A DNA stretch of 64,000 bases from Rhizohabitans arisaemae (lineage in GTDB: Bacteria; Actinomycetota; Actinomycetes; Streptosporangiales; Streptosporangiaceae). The first letter of the stretch is position 1. Each line of letters begins with the position of its first letter. A program made the position numbers and the translations under genes. Shown in pieces: positions 53,205 to 62,140 of the stretch. The notes under the pieces were generated by a model that saw only the letters and a list, made by a program, of their open reading frames with translations, had not been told where the DNA came from and made no database searches. The DNA is taken from positions 124,001-188,000 of the forward strand of contig NZ_BLRH01000014.1 of NCBI RefSeq assembly GCF_025996515.1, written 5' to 3'.

Positions 53205-54573
53205 CGAGGTCCGTGTCCGCTTCGCTCCCTCCCCGACGGGGATCTTCCACGTCGGCGGCGCCCGATCGGCCCTGTTCAACTGGGCCGTCGCCGAGCAGAC
53301 GGGCGGCACCTTCGTGCTGCGGATCGAAGACACCGACGCCACCCGGAACCGGCCCGAGTGGACCGACGGGATCATCGACGCCCTCACCTGGATCGGCATC
53401 GGCAAAGACTCCCCGTTCTTCGAGGGACCCCACTTCCAGTCCGAGTACGAGCCGCAGCACCGGATCGCCGCCAGCAACCTGTACACCGAGGGCAAGGCCT
53501 ACTTCTGCGCCTGCACCCGTGACGAGGTCAAAGCCCGGACCGGATCCGAGCACGCCGGATACGACGGACACTGCCGGGATCGCGGGCTGGAAGGCGGGCC
53601 CGGGCAGGCCCTCCGCTTCCGGACCCCCGACGAGGGGATCACCGTCGTGGACGACCTGATCCGCGGCCGGGTGGAGTTCCCCAACAACGCGATGGAGGAC
53701 TTCGTCGTCGCCCGGGGCGACGGCTCACCCCTCTACGTGCTGGCCAACGCGGTGGACGACATCGAGCAGGGCATCACCCTGGTCATGCGGGGCGAGGAAC
53801 ACCTGCCCAACGCGGCCCGCCAGCAGCTGCTCTGGCCCGCGCTCGGCGCGACCCCGCCCCAGTGGGCGCACATGCCGGTCATCGTCAACGAGCAGCGCAA
53901 GAAGCTGTCCAAGCGGCGGGACAAGGTCGCCCTGGAGTCCTATCGGGAGGAGGGTTACCTCGCCGAGGCGATGATCAACTATCTGATGCTGCTCGGCTGG
54001 GGCCCCGGCGACGACCGTGAGATCATGCCCTGGTCCGAGATGGTCCCGCTCTTCAAGGTATCCGACGTCAACCCCTCCAACGCGTACTTCGACGAGAAGA
54101 AGCTGCGGGCGTTCAACGGTGACTACATCCGGGCCCTGCCGCCGGAGGAGTTCATCGCGCACTGCGACCCCTGGCTCCGGCCGGACTGGGATCGGAAGGT
54201 CTTCGCACAGGTCGCCGGGCTCGCCCAGACCCGCATCGCCGTACTCTCCGAGGTCACCGCCAACGTGGACTTCCTCTTCCTCGACGAGCCGCCCGCGGAC
54301 GAGGCGGCCTGGGCCAAGGGGATGAAGGGTCCCGCCGCCGAGATCCTCGGCGGCTATCTCGCCGCGCTCCCGGACGAGTGGACCGCAGACGCGCTGAAGA
54401 CCGCTTTGGACGAGGTCGGCACGGCCCGCGGGCTCAAACTCGGCAAGACCCAGGCGCCGGTGCGGGTTGCCGTGACCGGCCGTACCGTCGGCCTCCCGCT
54501 CTTCGAATCCCTGGAGCTCCTCGGCCGTGAGCGGGTCGAACGGCGGCTCCGGGCCGCGCTCGCCAAACTCTGA
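53197..54573 (+). CDS. gltX: Glutamyl-tRNA synthetase
   Basis: The 458-residue class I synthetase has the HIGH-like motif in [22 protein letters not shown], the KMSKS-like motif [14 protein letters not shown] near residue 240, and the anticodon-binding C-terminal cage. It charges tRNA-Glu. Because GatCAB is encoded at 22006-25630, it is probably non-discriminating and also charges tRNA-Gln; a GlnRS elsewhere cannot be excluded. GTG 53197 overlaps the FAH gene by eight bases. A long bidirectional terminator follows. Confidence 0.95.
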   Translation: MTNEVRVRFAPSPTGIFHVGGARSALFNWAVAEQTGGTFVLRIEDTDATRNRPEWTDGIIDALTWIGIGKDSPFFEGPHFQSEYEPQHRIAASNLYTEGKAYFCACTRDEVKARTGSEHAGYDGHCRDRGLEGGPGQALRFRTPDEGITVVDDLIRGRVEFPNNAMEDFVVARGDGSPLYVLANAVDDIEQGITLVMRGEEHLPNAARQQLLWPALGATPPQWAHMPVIVNEQRKKLSKRRDKVALESYREEGYLAEAMINYLMLLGWGPGDDREIMPWSEMVPLFKVSDVNPSNAYFDEKKLRAFNGDYIRALPPEEFIAHCDPWLRPDWDRKVFAQVAGLAQTRIAVLSEVTANVDFLFLDEPPADEAAWAKGMKGPAAEILGGYLAALPDEWTADALKTALDEVGTARGLKLGKTQAPVRVAVTGRTVGLPLFESLELLGRERVERRLRAALAKL

Positions 54574-54582
54574 CCCCGGACC

Positions 54583-54615
54583 CCGAGGGCTTCACGCCGG
54601 CCGTGAAGCCCTCGG
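54583..54615. terminator. Bidirectional terminator between gltX and the M3 peptidase gene
   Basis: CCGAGGGCTTCACG (54583-54596) and CGTGAAGCCCTCGG (54602-54615) form a perfect 14-bp stem with a CCGGC loop. Confidence 0.9.
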
Positions 54616-54627
54616 ACACCCGCCGGA

Positions 54628-56631
54628 TCAGGCCTGGACGAGCCCCCTGCGTGCGAGCAGCGGCTCGATCGAGGCGTCCCGCCCGCGGAACGCCCGGAAA
54701 ACCTCCATCGCGTCGGCGCTGCCGCCCTTGGCGAGCAGCTCGCGCCGGAACCGGTCGCCGTTCCCCCGGCGCAGGCCGCCGTTCTCCTTGAACCACTCGA
54801 CCGTGTCCGCGTCCAGGATCTCGCTCCAGATGTAGGAGTAGTACCCGGCGCTGTAGCCGCCGGCGAAAATGTGGGCGAAGTAGGTGCTTCGATAGCGCGG
54901 AGGTACGGTCGCCAAGGCCACCCCCGCCTTCTCCAGCGCCGATCGCTCGAACTCCTCCACCTCGCCCGGGTCCTCATCGGCGCCCAGCCGATGCCAGGCC
55001 AGATCGAGGAGCGTGGCGGCGAGATACTCCGTCGTCGCGTAACCCTGGTTGAACCGCTGCGACGCGACCACCCGGTCCGCCAGCTCCTGCGGCATCGGCT
55101 CGCCCGTCCGATGATGCCTGGCGTAGTTGGCCAGCACCTCCGGCCACACCGCCCACATCTCGTTGACCTGAGACGGATACTCCACGAAATCACGGGGCAC
55201 CGACGTCCCGGAGAAACGGGGGTACCGGACATCGGAGAAGAGGCCGTGCAGCGCATGGCCGAACTCGTGGAACAACGTCGTGACCTCGTCGAACGTCAGC
55301 AACGTCGGCTCCCCGTCCGCCGGCTTGGGAATGTTGAGGTTGTTGACCACGACGGGGCGCCGACCCGTGAGACGCGACTGGCTGACCAGACTGTTCATCC
55401 ACGCCCCACCGCGCTTGGAGGCACGCGCGTGGAAATCGCCCAGATACAGGCCGAGCGGCGACCCGTCCTCGTCGAACACCTCGAACACCCGGACATCGCT
55501 GTGATAGCCCTCCAGGTCCGGGCGGGCGGTGAAGCGCAGCCCGTACAGCAGCCCGGCCGCGTGGAAGACGCCGTCGAGCAGCACCCGGTCCAGTTCGAAG
55601 TACGGGCGCAAGCCGGCGCTGTCCACGTCGAAACGCTCCCTGCGCACCCGGTCCGCGTGGAAAGACCAATCCCAAGCCTGAAGATCGGGCACCTGGAACG
55701 CCTCGGCCTCCCGGTGCGCGTTGGCGACGGCGGCCGGAACAAGCCTGCCGAGCATCCCCGTCACCGCGGCGCTCGTCTCCGCCGTCTGATCCGCGATCAC
55801 ATAATCCGCGTGATTCGCGAACCCCAGCAGAACCGCCCGCTCCGCCCGCAACCTCGCCATCCGCACCACCAGTTCGGCGTTGTCCGGCAACCCCCGTGAC
55901 ACCGACGCGTCGAACAGGCGCCGACGGAGCCCACGATCGGTCAACTGCCCCAAAGCCGGCTGATTCGTGAACAACGACAACGTCAGCAGATAATTGCCGG
56001 CCAAACCGCGGGCTTTCGCCTCCGCCGCCGCGGCACCGATCGCGTCCTCCGGTAGCCCGTCCAGCTCGGCCGCGCTCTCCACCACCACCGCCCGCTCATT
56101 CGTATCGGCCAGCAGGTTCCGCTGAAAAGCGGTGCCAAGCGTGGAAAGCTCCTCGTTGATCTCACGGAGCCGCTCCTTCTCCCCGGCCCCGAGGCCCGCC
56201 CCCGCTCGGACGAAATCCCGGTGATACCGCTCCACCAGCCACGCCGACTCCGGATCGAGGCCGTCCCTGGCCTCGTAGACGGCCCTGATCCGGTCGAACA
56301 GCGCGGAGTTCAACCGGATCGCGTCACCATGCTTGGCCAGCTCCGGCGTGACCTCGGCCTCAATCCGCTGAATCTCCGGATCGGTATCCGAAGACGCCTG
56401 ATTGAAAAACACCGCCGACACCCGCTCCAGCAGATCCCCAGAAAGCTCCAACGCGACCACCGTGTTCTCCAGCGAAGGAGCCTCCCCACTCGACACGATC
56501 ACCTCGATCGCGGCCAGCTGCTCCGCCATACCCCGCTCGAACGCGGGGACGAAATGCTCCGAACGGATCTCGCCGAAAGGCGGAAGCTCATACGGGAGAG
56601 CGCTCGGCGAGAAGAACGGGTTGACGGCCAT
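54628..56631 (-). CDS. M3-family metallopeptidase (peptidyl-dipeptidase / oligopeptidase A type)
   Basis: The 667-residue cytoplasmic zinc peptidase has HEFGHALHGLFS in its catalytic core, with the third ligand in VEYPSQVNEMWAVWPEVL, and the tyrosine-rich YFAHIFAGGYSAGYYSYIWSE near the C-terminus. The N-terminus (NPFFSPSALPYELPPFGEIRSEHFVPAFERGM) is standard for Dcp/PrlC enzymes. It trims short peptides. ATG 56631 is used. The gene is convergent with gltX. Confidence 0.95.
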   Translation of the reverse strand: MAVNPFFSPSALPYELPPFGEIRSEHFVPAFERGMAEQLAAIEVIVSSGEAPSLENTVVALELSGDLLERVSAVFFNQASSDTDPEIQRIEAEVTPELAKHGDAIRLNSALFDRIRAVYEARDGLDPESAWLVERYHRDFVRAGAGLGAGEKERLREINEELSTLGTAFQRNLLADTNERAVVVESAAELDGLPEDAIGAAAAEAKARGLAGNYLLTLSLFTNQPALGQLTDRGLRRRLFDASVSRGLPDNAELVVRMARLRAERAVLLGFANHADYVIADQTAETSAAVTGMLGRLVPAAVANAHREAEAFQVPDLQAWDWSFHADRVRRERFDVDSAGLRPYFELDRVLLDGVFHAAGLLYGLRFTARPDLEGYHSDVRVFEVFDEDGSPLGLYLGDFHARASKRGGAWMNSLVSQSRLTGRRPVVVNNLNIPKPADGEPTLLTFDEVTTLFHEFGHALHGLFSDVRYPRFSGTSVPRDFVEYPSQVNEMWAVWPEVLANYARHHRTGEPMPQELADRVVASQRFNQGYATTEYLAATLLDLAWHRLGADEDPGEVEEFERSALEKAGVALATVPPRYRSTYFAHIFAGGYSAGYYSYIWSEILDADTVEWFKENGGLRRGNGDRFRRELLAKGGSADAMEVFRAFRGRDASIEPLLARRGLVQA

Positions 56632-56786
56632 ACGGCGGCTCCTTCAAGCGATGACGTCCGGCCACCAGGGTTACACAGCAACCGTCCGACAAGGCCCGAC
56701 AAGCACCCACCCGACCCACCGACCACCGAAGACGCCGGCCGCGACACGAGTTTTTGCCACACATCCGAGATCTCCAAGCATTCGCT

Positions 56787-56849
56787 TTGGTCTCAAGGCC
56801 CACAGTCGGCTATTCTTTCGGAGTCGAGCGCGGCCAACAGGCCGCCTCG
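56787..56849 (+). promoter_or_regulatory. Candidate promoter and 5' hairpin of tRNA-Gln
   Basis: TTGGTC (56787-56792) and TATTCT (56811-56816) are 18 bases apart, a fair sigma-70-type pair. The expected transcript would begin with a hairpin: CGAG, a bulged C and GCGGCC (56825-56835) pair with GGCCGC and CTCG (56840-56849), immediately before the tRNA. Confidence 0.5.
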
Positions 56850-56850
56850 G

Positions 56851-56922
56851 TGGGGTATGGGGTAATTGGCAGCCCAACTGATTCTGGTTCAGTTAGTCTA
56901 GGTTCGAGTCCTGGTACCCCAG
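56851..56922 (+). tRNA. tRNA-Gln (CUG)
   Basis: The 72-base cloverleaf has acceptor TGGGGTA / TACCCCA, anticodon stem ACTGA / TCAGT with loop TTCTGGT (anticodon CTG), and T-arm CTAGG-TTCGAGT-CCTGG. The first pair is U1-A72, the identity feature GatCAB recognises. CCA is not encoded. The repeat unit downstream begins with the same CAG that ends the acceptor region. Confidence 0.95.
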
Positions 56923-57008
56923 CACGATCGGGTCTTGGTGCTCGCCCCCTTCGGGGGGCTTCGCCCAAGGCCCGTGCTGTATTTATCCCGGGGGGACGAT
57001 CCCCCCGG
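56920..57008 (+). repeat. Hairpin-rich 89-bp direct repeat, copy 1
   Basis: This unit starts at the 3' end of tRNA-Gln and is repeated at 57065-57153 with one mismatch in 89 bases. It includes GCCCCCTTCGGGGGGC, a C(UUCG)G tetraloop hairpin, and CCGGGGGGACGATCCCCCCGG, another stem-loop. Copy 1 is followed by a 10-base extra AGCCCCCCGG absent from copy 2. No gene is credible here. Confidence 0.85.
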
Positions 57009-57018
57009 AGCCCCCCGG

Positions 57019-57463
57019 TGTGGCGGCTTCGCCGCCACCTGCGGACCTGGTTCCTGTGGCTCGCCAGCACGATCGGGTCCTGGTGCTCGCCCCCTTCGGG
57101 GGGCTTCGCCCAAGGCCCGTGCTGTATTTATCCCGGGGGGACGATCCCCCCGGTGTGGCGGCTTCGCCGCCATCTGCGGACCTGGTGCTGGGCTCGCCCT
57201 TCGGGCGTCGCGAGGTGGCTGTGCTTGAGCCTTAGCCGGTGTGGCGGCTTCGCCGCCATCTGTGGACCCGGTTCCTGTGGCTCGCCCTTCGGGCTTCGCT
57301 GGTGGTGTTTCGATGGACCGGTTCGCTGAGCTCGCCCTTCGGGCATCGCCGGGGGGCCTTCGGCCTCGTGGCCCCAGGACCGCTGGTGTGGCGGCTTCGC
57401 CGCCACCTGTGGACCCGGTTCCTGTCGCTTGCCCTTCGGGCTTCGCTGGTGGTGTTTCGATGG
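57019..57463 (+). repeat. Four copies of a UUCG-hairpin module
   Basis: A module beginning TGTGGCGGCTTCGCCGCCA recurs at 57019, 57154, 57240 and 57387. The last two copies share a longer unit of about 77 bases ending GGTGGTGTTTCGATGG, 147 bp apart. Each has the GGCGGC/GCCGCC hairpin, and most also have GCCCTTCGGGC (cUUCGg loop). Frames across the tract read differently in each copy, which argues against coding. It may be a repetitive element or a processed hairpin RNA. Confidence 0.75.
57065..57153 (+). repeat. Hairpin-rich 89-bp direct repeat, copy 2
   Basis: Second copy of the unit at 56920-57008, 145 bp downstream, differing by one C/T. The very high identity in noncoding DNA points to recent duplication or conversion. 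Confidence 0.85.
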
Positions 57464-57750
57464 GTACTTTTGGTGGGCTTGCCCTTTGGGCTTCGCGGGG
57501 TGGCCTGTTTGAGTTGTGGCCGGTGTGGGGGCTTGCCGCGCTTGGGGCGGCTTCGGCCAAGGCCCGTGCTGCGTCTCGGCGTTCTTGCGTTGGCTTGGGC
57601 TCTTTCGCCCCGGGAAACCTGGTCACGGCCTCGTCCGGGGCGACGGGGCACCCGCTCGCTCGCCGGCACCTCCTGGGACCTGATCGTCTTGAACGCGACC
57701 GCCTGGGTGAACTCGCCATGAGATACCCGGGCCCGGCGGAGTGCGGTCCG
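57464..57750. other. Decaying end of the hairpin tract and spacer
   Basis: Weaker hairpin fragments continue to about 57560 (GCCCTTTGGGC, GGCGGCTTCGGCC). From there to 57750 I see no repeat, gene or clear signal. The next gene is on the minus strand and ends at 57751. Confidence 0.4.
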
Positions 57751-58443
57751 TCAGACCCCCAGATCCCGGGCGAGCAAGGCCGCCTGGAGTCGGCTGCGCA
57801 GCCCCAGTTTTCCCAGGACCCGGCTGACGTGGGTCTTCACCGTGCCTTCGGCCAGATCGAGGCGGTCGGCGATCTCAGCGTTGGACAGTCCCTCACCGAG
57901 GCAGGAGAACACGTCGCGCTCCCGATGGGTGAGAGTGTCGACGACGGAGGGATCGGGGCTGCCGGCACCGTGTACCGGGTGGGCGGTGGCGAGCTTCGCG
58001 ATCAGGCGACGGGTCACAGCCGGTGCGATCAGTCCCTCTCCACGCGCCACGGTGCGTACGGCCTCCAGCAGGTCGGCCGCGTCGGTGTTCTTCAGGATGA
58101 AGCCCGCGGCACCAGCCTGCAGCGCACCAAGAAGGTACTCGTCCAGGTCGAAGGTGGTCAGCACCAGTACATCGGCCAATCCTTCCGCGACGATTCGGCG
58201 GGTGGCCGAGACACCGTCGAGCCGGGGCATCCGGATGTCCATCAGCACCAGGTCGGGGCGGAGCCGCCGGGCGAGCACCACCGCCTCTTCGCCGTCCGCC
58301 GCCTCGCCCACGACGTCGACGTCCGGGGCGCTGCCCAGGATGAGCACCAGCCCTGCCCGTACCGAACTCTGGTCCTCGGCTACCAACACCCGCACCCGCT
58401 CTTCGGGCCCGGAGCGGTCGCCGGTCGCTGTGCACTCGGTCAT
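57751..58443 (-). CDS. NarL/FixJ-family response regulator
   Basis: The 230-residue regulator has an N-terminal receiver domain (VRVLVAEDQSSVRAGLVLIL; phospho-acceptor Asp in DLVLMDIRMPRLDGV; Thr/Lys switch region in VLTTFDLDEYL and FILKNTDAADLL). A C-terminal LuxR-type helix-turn-helix follows (LTHRERDVFSCLGEGLSNAEIADRLDLAEGTVKTHVSRVLGKLGL). It is encoded after its partner kinase and overlaps it by four bases. The regulated genes are not evident. Confidence 0.95.
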   Translation of the reverse strand: MTECTATGDRSGPEERVRVLVAEDQSSVRAGLVLILGSAPDVDVVGEAADGEEAVVLARRLRPDLVLMDIRMPRLDGVSATRRIVAEGLADVLVLTTFDLDEYLLGALQAGAAGFILKNTDAADLLEAVRTVARGEGLIAPAVTRRLIAKLATAHPVHGAGSPDPSVVDTLTHRERDVFSCLGEGLSNAEIADRLDLAEGTVKTHVSRVLGKLGLRSRLQAALLARDLGV

Positions 58444-59684
58444 GCGGAGGACTCCTGGTCATGGTGTACGGGTAGGACGGCACGTACGCGCCAGACATCC
58501 GGCGGCCCTCCGGGCGGGCCCGGGGCGGGTCCCGCCTCCACCTCTCCTTTCACCAGGCCAACCCGCTCCCGGATGCCGATCAGGCCACTGCCCGAGCCGG
58601 GGGCGCGTGGATGGGATCGGCTCAGGTAAGGGCTGGTCACCGCCACCGTAAGTGTGCCGTCGGTGTCCTGCGACAGCTGTATCCGCACCTCACCGGCGCC
58701 CGCGTGCTTCAGGGCGTTGGTCAGCGATTCCTGGACCAGGCGATAGGCCGCCAGTTCCACCGGCGCGGGCAGCGGCGGCTTCTCGTTCCGCCGGTCGTCG
58801 AGGGTGAAGGTGAGCCCGCTCGGGGCGCCGTCGGTACGCGCCTTCTCCGCCAAGGTCTCCAGTCCGGCGAGAGTGGGGACGGCGGCCGGCGACCGGTCGT
58901 CGTCACCCTCCCGGAGCAGCCCGATCATGCGGCGCATGTCGGCCAGTGCGGCGACGCTGTTCTCCCGGATGGTCCCCAGGGACTGCCGCGTGGTCGCCGG
59001 GTCGTCAAGGGAGAGCGCGGCGGTGGAGTGGATGGCGATGGCCGAGAGATGGTTGGCGACCATGTCGTGCAGTTCACGGGCCATCCGCCCGCGTTCGGCC
59101 GCGACCGCCTGCGCCTGGTCCATCTCGGCGAGCAACGTGGTCTGCTCCGCCCGCAGCCGGGCCACGTCGGCGGCCTCCCGGTGGTTGCGAATGATCACAC
59201 CGGTCATGGCGGGGGCAATGGTGATCATGCCGATGACTACCCCGAGCAGCAGCCCTTGGGGAGACCTGGTCCACAGGAGCAAGGCGATGGTCGAGGCCAC
59301 CGTGAGCGGCACCGAGACCACGGGGATCCGCCGGGCGATCCGGGGCGGCCCGTAGACCACCGCCGCGTACACCACGTCGGTGAAGACCAGGATGGTGGCC
59401 AGGTTTCCGACCGTGAAGAGGTCGGCGATCAGTGCCACCGTGCCGACCAGCAGGGCGACCGGCGGCAGCGAGCGGCGGAACAGTTCGGCCGCACAGATCA
59501 CCGCCAGCGGCACCAGGGCCGCCCAGGCGGGCAGTGGCGACATCGGGTGGCTGTACAGGCCCAGGGACCACAGGAGCACACCGCCGAGGAACGCGGCCAC
59601 GGCGATGAACACATCATCGCGATGGGGACGAAGGAACCTCACCGTTCCATCAAACACCCAGGTGAGACCAGGGGGCCTCACCAC
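58440..59684 (-). CDS. Membrane sensor histidine kinase (NarL-partner type)
   Basis: The kinase of about 414 residues has five or so membrane helices in the first 160 residues, a HisKA_3 dimerisation segment with the phosphorylated histidine in RMARELHDMVANHLSAIAIHS, and a C-terminal ATP domain (LTNALKHAGAGEVRIQL, GSGLIGIRERVGLVKGEVEAG). It is paired with the overlapping response regulator. The start is uncertain: GTG 59684 lacks a strong ribosome-binding site and later GTG codons are possible. Confidence 0.92.
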   Translation of the reverse strand: MVRPPGLTWVFDGTVRFLRPHRDDVFIAVAAFLGGVLLWSLGLYSHPMSPLPAWAALVPLAVICAAELFRRSLPPVALLVGTVALIADLFTVGNLATILVFTDVVYAAVVYGPPRIARRIPVVSVPLTVASTIALLLWTRSPQGLLLGVVIGMITIAPAMTGVIIRNHREAADVARLRAEQTTLLAEMDQAQAVAAERGRMARELHDMVANHLSAIAIHSTAALSLDDPATTRQSLGTIRENSVAALADMRRMIGLLREGDDDRSPAAVPTLAGLETLAEKARTDGAPSGLTFTLDDRRNEKPPLPAPVELAAYRLVQESLTNALKHAGAGEVRIQLSQDTDGTLTVAVTSPYLSRSHPRAPGSGSGLIGIRERVGLVKGEVEAGPAPGPPGGPPDVWRVRAVLPVHHDQESSA

Positions 59685-59803
59685 GGGGACGGAGTGGCAC
59701 CTACATCGAAGGATGCACTCCGGTTCCTCATTTTCGACGACGAGGCGAGGCCGTGGAGAGGGGACGCTGGGAAGACAAGCACCATCGTCAACGGGAGAAG
59801 TCC

Positions 59804-60373
59804 TTGATCTTTACGCTGATCATCATATGCGAGATCGGCTTCTGGGTCCTGCTGGCCGCAGGACTCGCCGCGCGCTACCTGCTGAAAAGGCCGAAACTCG
59901 GCGCGGCCCTGTTGCTCTGCGAGCCGCTGCTGGAGATCGTTCTCCTCGTCGCCACCGCCGTCGACCTCAAGAACGGCGCCGAGCCCAGCTGGCACCATGG
60001 CCTGGCCGCCCTTTACATCGGCTACACCGTCGGTCACGGCCACCGCACCGTGAAGTGGCTCGACGGCCATGCCGCCCACCGCCTCGGCGGCGCACCACCC
60101 CCGCCCAAGCCGCCCCGGTACGGCGTGGCCCGCGTCGCCCATGAGGGCAAGGTCTGGGTCGGCACCCTGGTGGCCGCGATCATTGCGACCGGACTGCTGC
60201 TCCTCGCCGTCCGGTATGTGGGTGACGCCGACAGCGCCGAGCCCTTGAAGGCATGGATCCTCAACGCCTGGAAGGTCACCGGCTTCCACGGTGTCTACGT
60301 CCTCAGCTACCTCATTTGGCCTCGCAGGGCCCCCAGGACGGACCACGCCCCGGTTCCGCCGGGCCGCCGATAG
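59804..60373 (+). CDS. Small integral membrane protein
   Basis: The 189-residue protein has about four membrane segments (IFTLIIICEIGFWVLLAAGLAARYLL, GAALLLCEPLLEIVLLVATAV, VGTLVAAIIATGLLLLAVRYV and a weaker one near FHGVYVLSYLIW). A histidine-rich loop, GHGHRTVKWLDGHAAH, lies between. TTG 59804 is preferred because GGGAGAAG stands about five bases upstream; GTG 59753 is in frame. It is divergent from the kinase and may be its target. Family not named with certainty. Confidence 0.75.
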   Translation: MIFTLIIICEIGFWVLLAAGLAARYLLKRPKLGAALLLCEPLLEIVLLVATAVDLKNGAEPSWHHGLAALYIGYTVGHGHRTVKWLDGHAAHRLGGAPPPPKPPRYGVARVAHEGKVWVGTLVAAIIATGLLLLAVRYVGDADSAEPLKAWILNAWKVTGFHGVYVLSYLIWPRRAPRTDHAPVPPGRR

Positions 60374-60832
60374 CCACGGTCCCGCCGGCACTTGTCCGGC
60401 GCCGCCAAGGAGGCGGCTTTGGCCGTACAAATCGCCCTCGAAGGCAGAGGGCACGAGCTGGCGTAGTCGGTGGCGACGGTGTCGTTGGCCACCCGGGTGG
60501 CGTGCAGATGGTTTGGCTCGGCCATAGTCGAGAACACCATGCCCGCCTGCCGTCGTCAGTTGGATTCCGCTGTACGTCGGGCACGGCCCAGGAGGGGTCG
60601 GCGCGAGCAGAGCCTGCTCGGCGTCGGCGGTTCCCAGGTGCGGGGTGATGGTAACCGGGTCGCTGTGCGTGGCTCGGGTGTGCCGCATCCTGTATCGGCC
60701 GGACATCGGGCCGTACAGATACCCGTGGGCAGGCGCTGGGCGATTTCGGTCCCGGCACCTGCCCCACGGCCTGCTCAGCCGGAGTGGCGCACCCCTCCGG
60801 CGAAGCGGGGGTTCACGTGATCACTTCACTGG
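60374..60832 (-). pseudogene. Possible remnant of a SAM-dependent methyltransferase gene
   Basis: No intact gene fits this 460-base stretch. On the minus strand near 60540-60460 a frame reads AEPNHLHATRVANDTVATDYASS, which resembles the N-terminus of small methyltransferases (...YDTVAxDYA...). The frame then loses all similarity and no glycine-rich SAM loop follows. It may be a decayed fragment; chance is not excluded. Confidence 0.25.
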
Positions 60833-61639
60833 TCATCGGATCGGCCAGGCCACCTGGGTGAGCAGATCGGCTTGAGCGGTGGTGGTCGGGTCGTTGAGGT
60901 AGGTTTCCCGGGGCGGACCGGCGACCTCGTGCCCGTGTTCGGAGATCCAGGTGGTCAGGGCGTGGTAGGCGGGGCTGATCTCGTCGTACCGCCCCCGGTG
61001 GGTGGTGACCGCGGCGGTGATCGCGGCCATCTCGCCGACCTGCACCGGAGAGGGCGCGGTGACGGGCGACGCGATCGGCAGGCAGACGTCGATGTCGCCG
61101 TCGTTCTCCGCATCGATGATGTCGTGGAACACCAGGAACGGAGCACCCGACGGGCCCTGACCGGCTTCCGTGAGCACCCCGACGAGAGTGCCGAAGCCCT
61201 CGGCGATCGTCGCGCCGACACCGGCCAGATCGGTGTGGCGGCGCAACGAGGCCACGATCTGTGCGGGCAGGTTTTCGATGGTGATGGCGTAGCTCATGAG
61301 GCTCTCCTCGCCGTTGATCAACCTTGATAGGACGGCCAGCATGTGATTGTGGCGATCACGCTCCGCCAGCAGGCGTTGCCGATGCGCGGCCAGCAGGCCT
61401 GGGACATTCGCCGGGGAGGCGGCCAGAACACGCCTGATCTCTTCGATCGGCATGTCGAGTGCCCGTAGTCTGCGGATCGATTCGGCTCTTCCTGCTTGAC
61501 TGAGCGCGTAGTAGCGATAACCGCTGGAGGCGTCGACCTTTGTCGGCCGCAGCAGATCCAGCTCGTCGTAGAGGCGCAACGCCTTGACCGACAGCCGGGT
61601 CATTGCGGAGAACGTGCCGATCGACACGAGTTGCGTCAT
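60833..61639 (-). CDS. MerR-family regulator with GyrI-like ligand domain
   Basis: The 268-residue regulator has a MerR winged helix at the N-terminus (LVSIGTFSAMTRLSVKALRLYDELDLLRPTKVDASSGYRYY), a dimerising coiled coil (RRLRALDMPIEEIRRVLAA and following) and a C-terminal effector domain like GyrI/BmrR. Such proteins activate multidrug-transport or detoxification genes on binding hydrophobic ligands. ATG 61639 is chosen over an in-frame start at 61651. No efflux gene lies beside it in the window. Confidence 0.93.
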   Translation of the reverse strand: MTQLVSIGTFSAMTRLSVKALRLYDELDLLRPTKVDASSGYRYYALSQAGRAESIRRLRALDMPIEEIRRVLAASPANVPGLLAAHRQRLLAERDRHNHMLAVLSRLINGEESLMSYAITIENLPAQIVASLRRHTDLAGVGATIAEGFGTLVGVLTEAGQGPSGAPFLVFHDIIDAENDGDIDVCLPIASPVTAPSPVQVGEMAAITAAVTTHRGRYDEISPAYHALTTWISEHGHEVAGPPRETYLNDPTTTAQADLLTQVAWPIR

Positions 61640-62140
61640 CACCAACCCCAATCACGCTTCCGGTCCACACACCGTCGTCTCTTCCCCTGGGGGAGAGTCA
61701 ATCCGATGTCCCCGAGCGCGTGCTCGGCGACAGGGGGAGGCACGGTCTTGGCCGAGGTGATCTGGGAACAGGATGAGCAAGCGGCGGACCGCTGAGGAGG
61801 AGCTGTCGTCGTGGTTGATGATCAAACGGGCGAGAGTGGTGGGGATTTTGGGCGAAATCTCGTGGCTCGCAGGGGTTGATACACCCGGTCGGCCTGACCA
61901 ACCGGCTCTCCGGAACCGTCGCACCTCTTGGGGCTGCCGGAGGGGTTCGACTGGTGTGGTTTAACCACGGGCTCCGACGAGGCCGGTTCTGGGGTCGGCT
62001 TGGAGGCTCGCGCGGGATGTTTGATCGACGGGGCTCGCTGAAGCCGAATTACTATGACTAGTTGGAACTTAGTGGACATTGGGGGAAATCGGTGATCGTT
62101 GGGGCGCTCGTGGGGGCTGCGGATTCATAGGGTTATGGGT
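61640..62140. other. Noncoding or degraded 500-bp spacer
   Basis: Several short frames cross this region in both directions, but none has a ribosome-binding site with recognisable protein similarity. It would hold the promoters of the MerR gene and of the DedA gene. Confidence 0.35.

Noticed and set aside
56898-57719. Frames of 60-270 residues across the hairpin tract
   Set aside because: Repeat copies are read in different frames, there are no ribosome-binding sites, and the residues merely reflect GGCGGCTTCGCC-type hairpins.
61652-62061. Small frames in the MerR-DedA spacer as genes or transposase remnants
   Set aside because: No ribosome-binding site, no recognisable motif and no inverted repeats or target duplications were seen.
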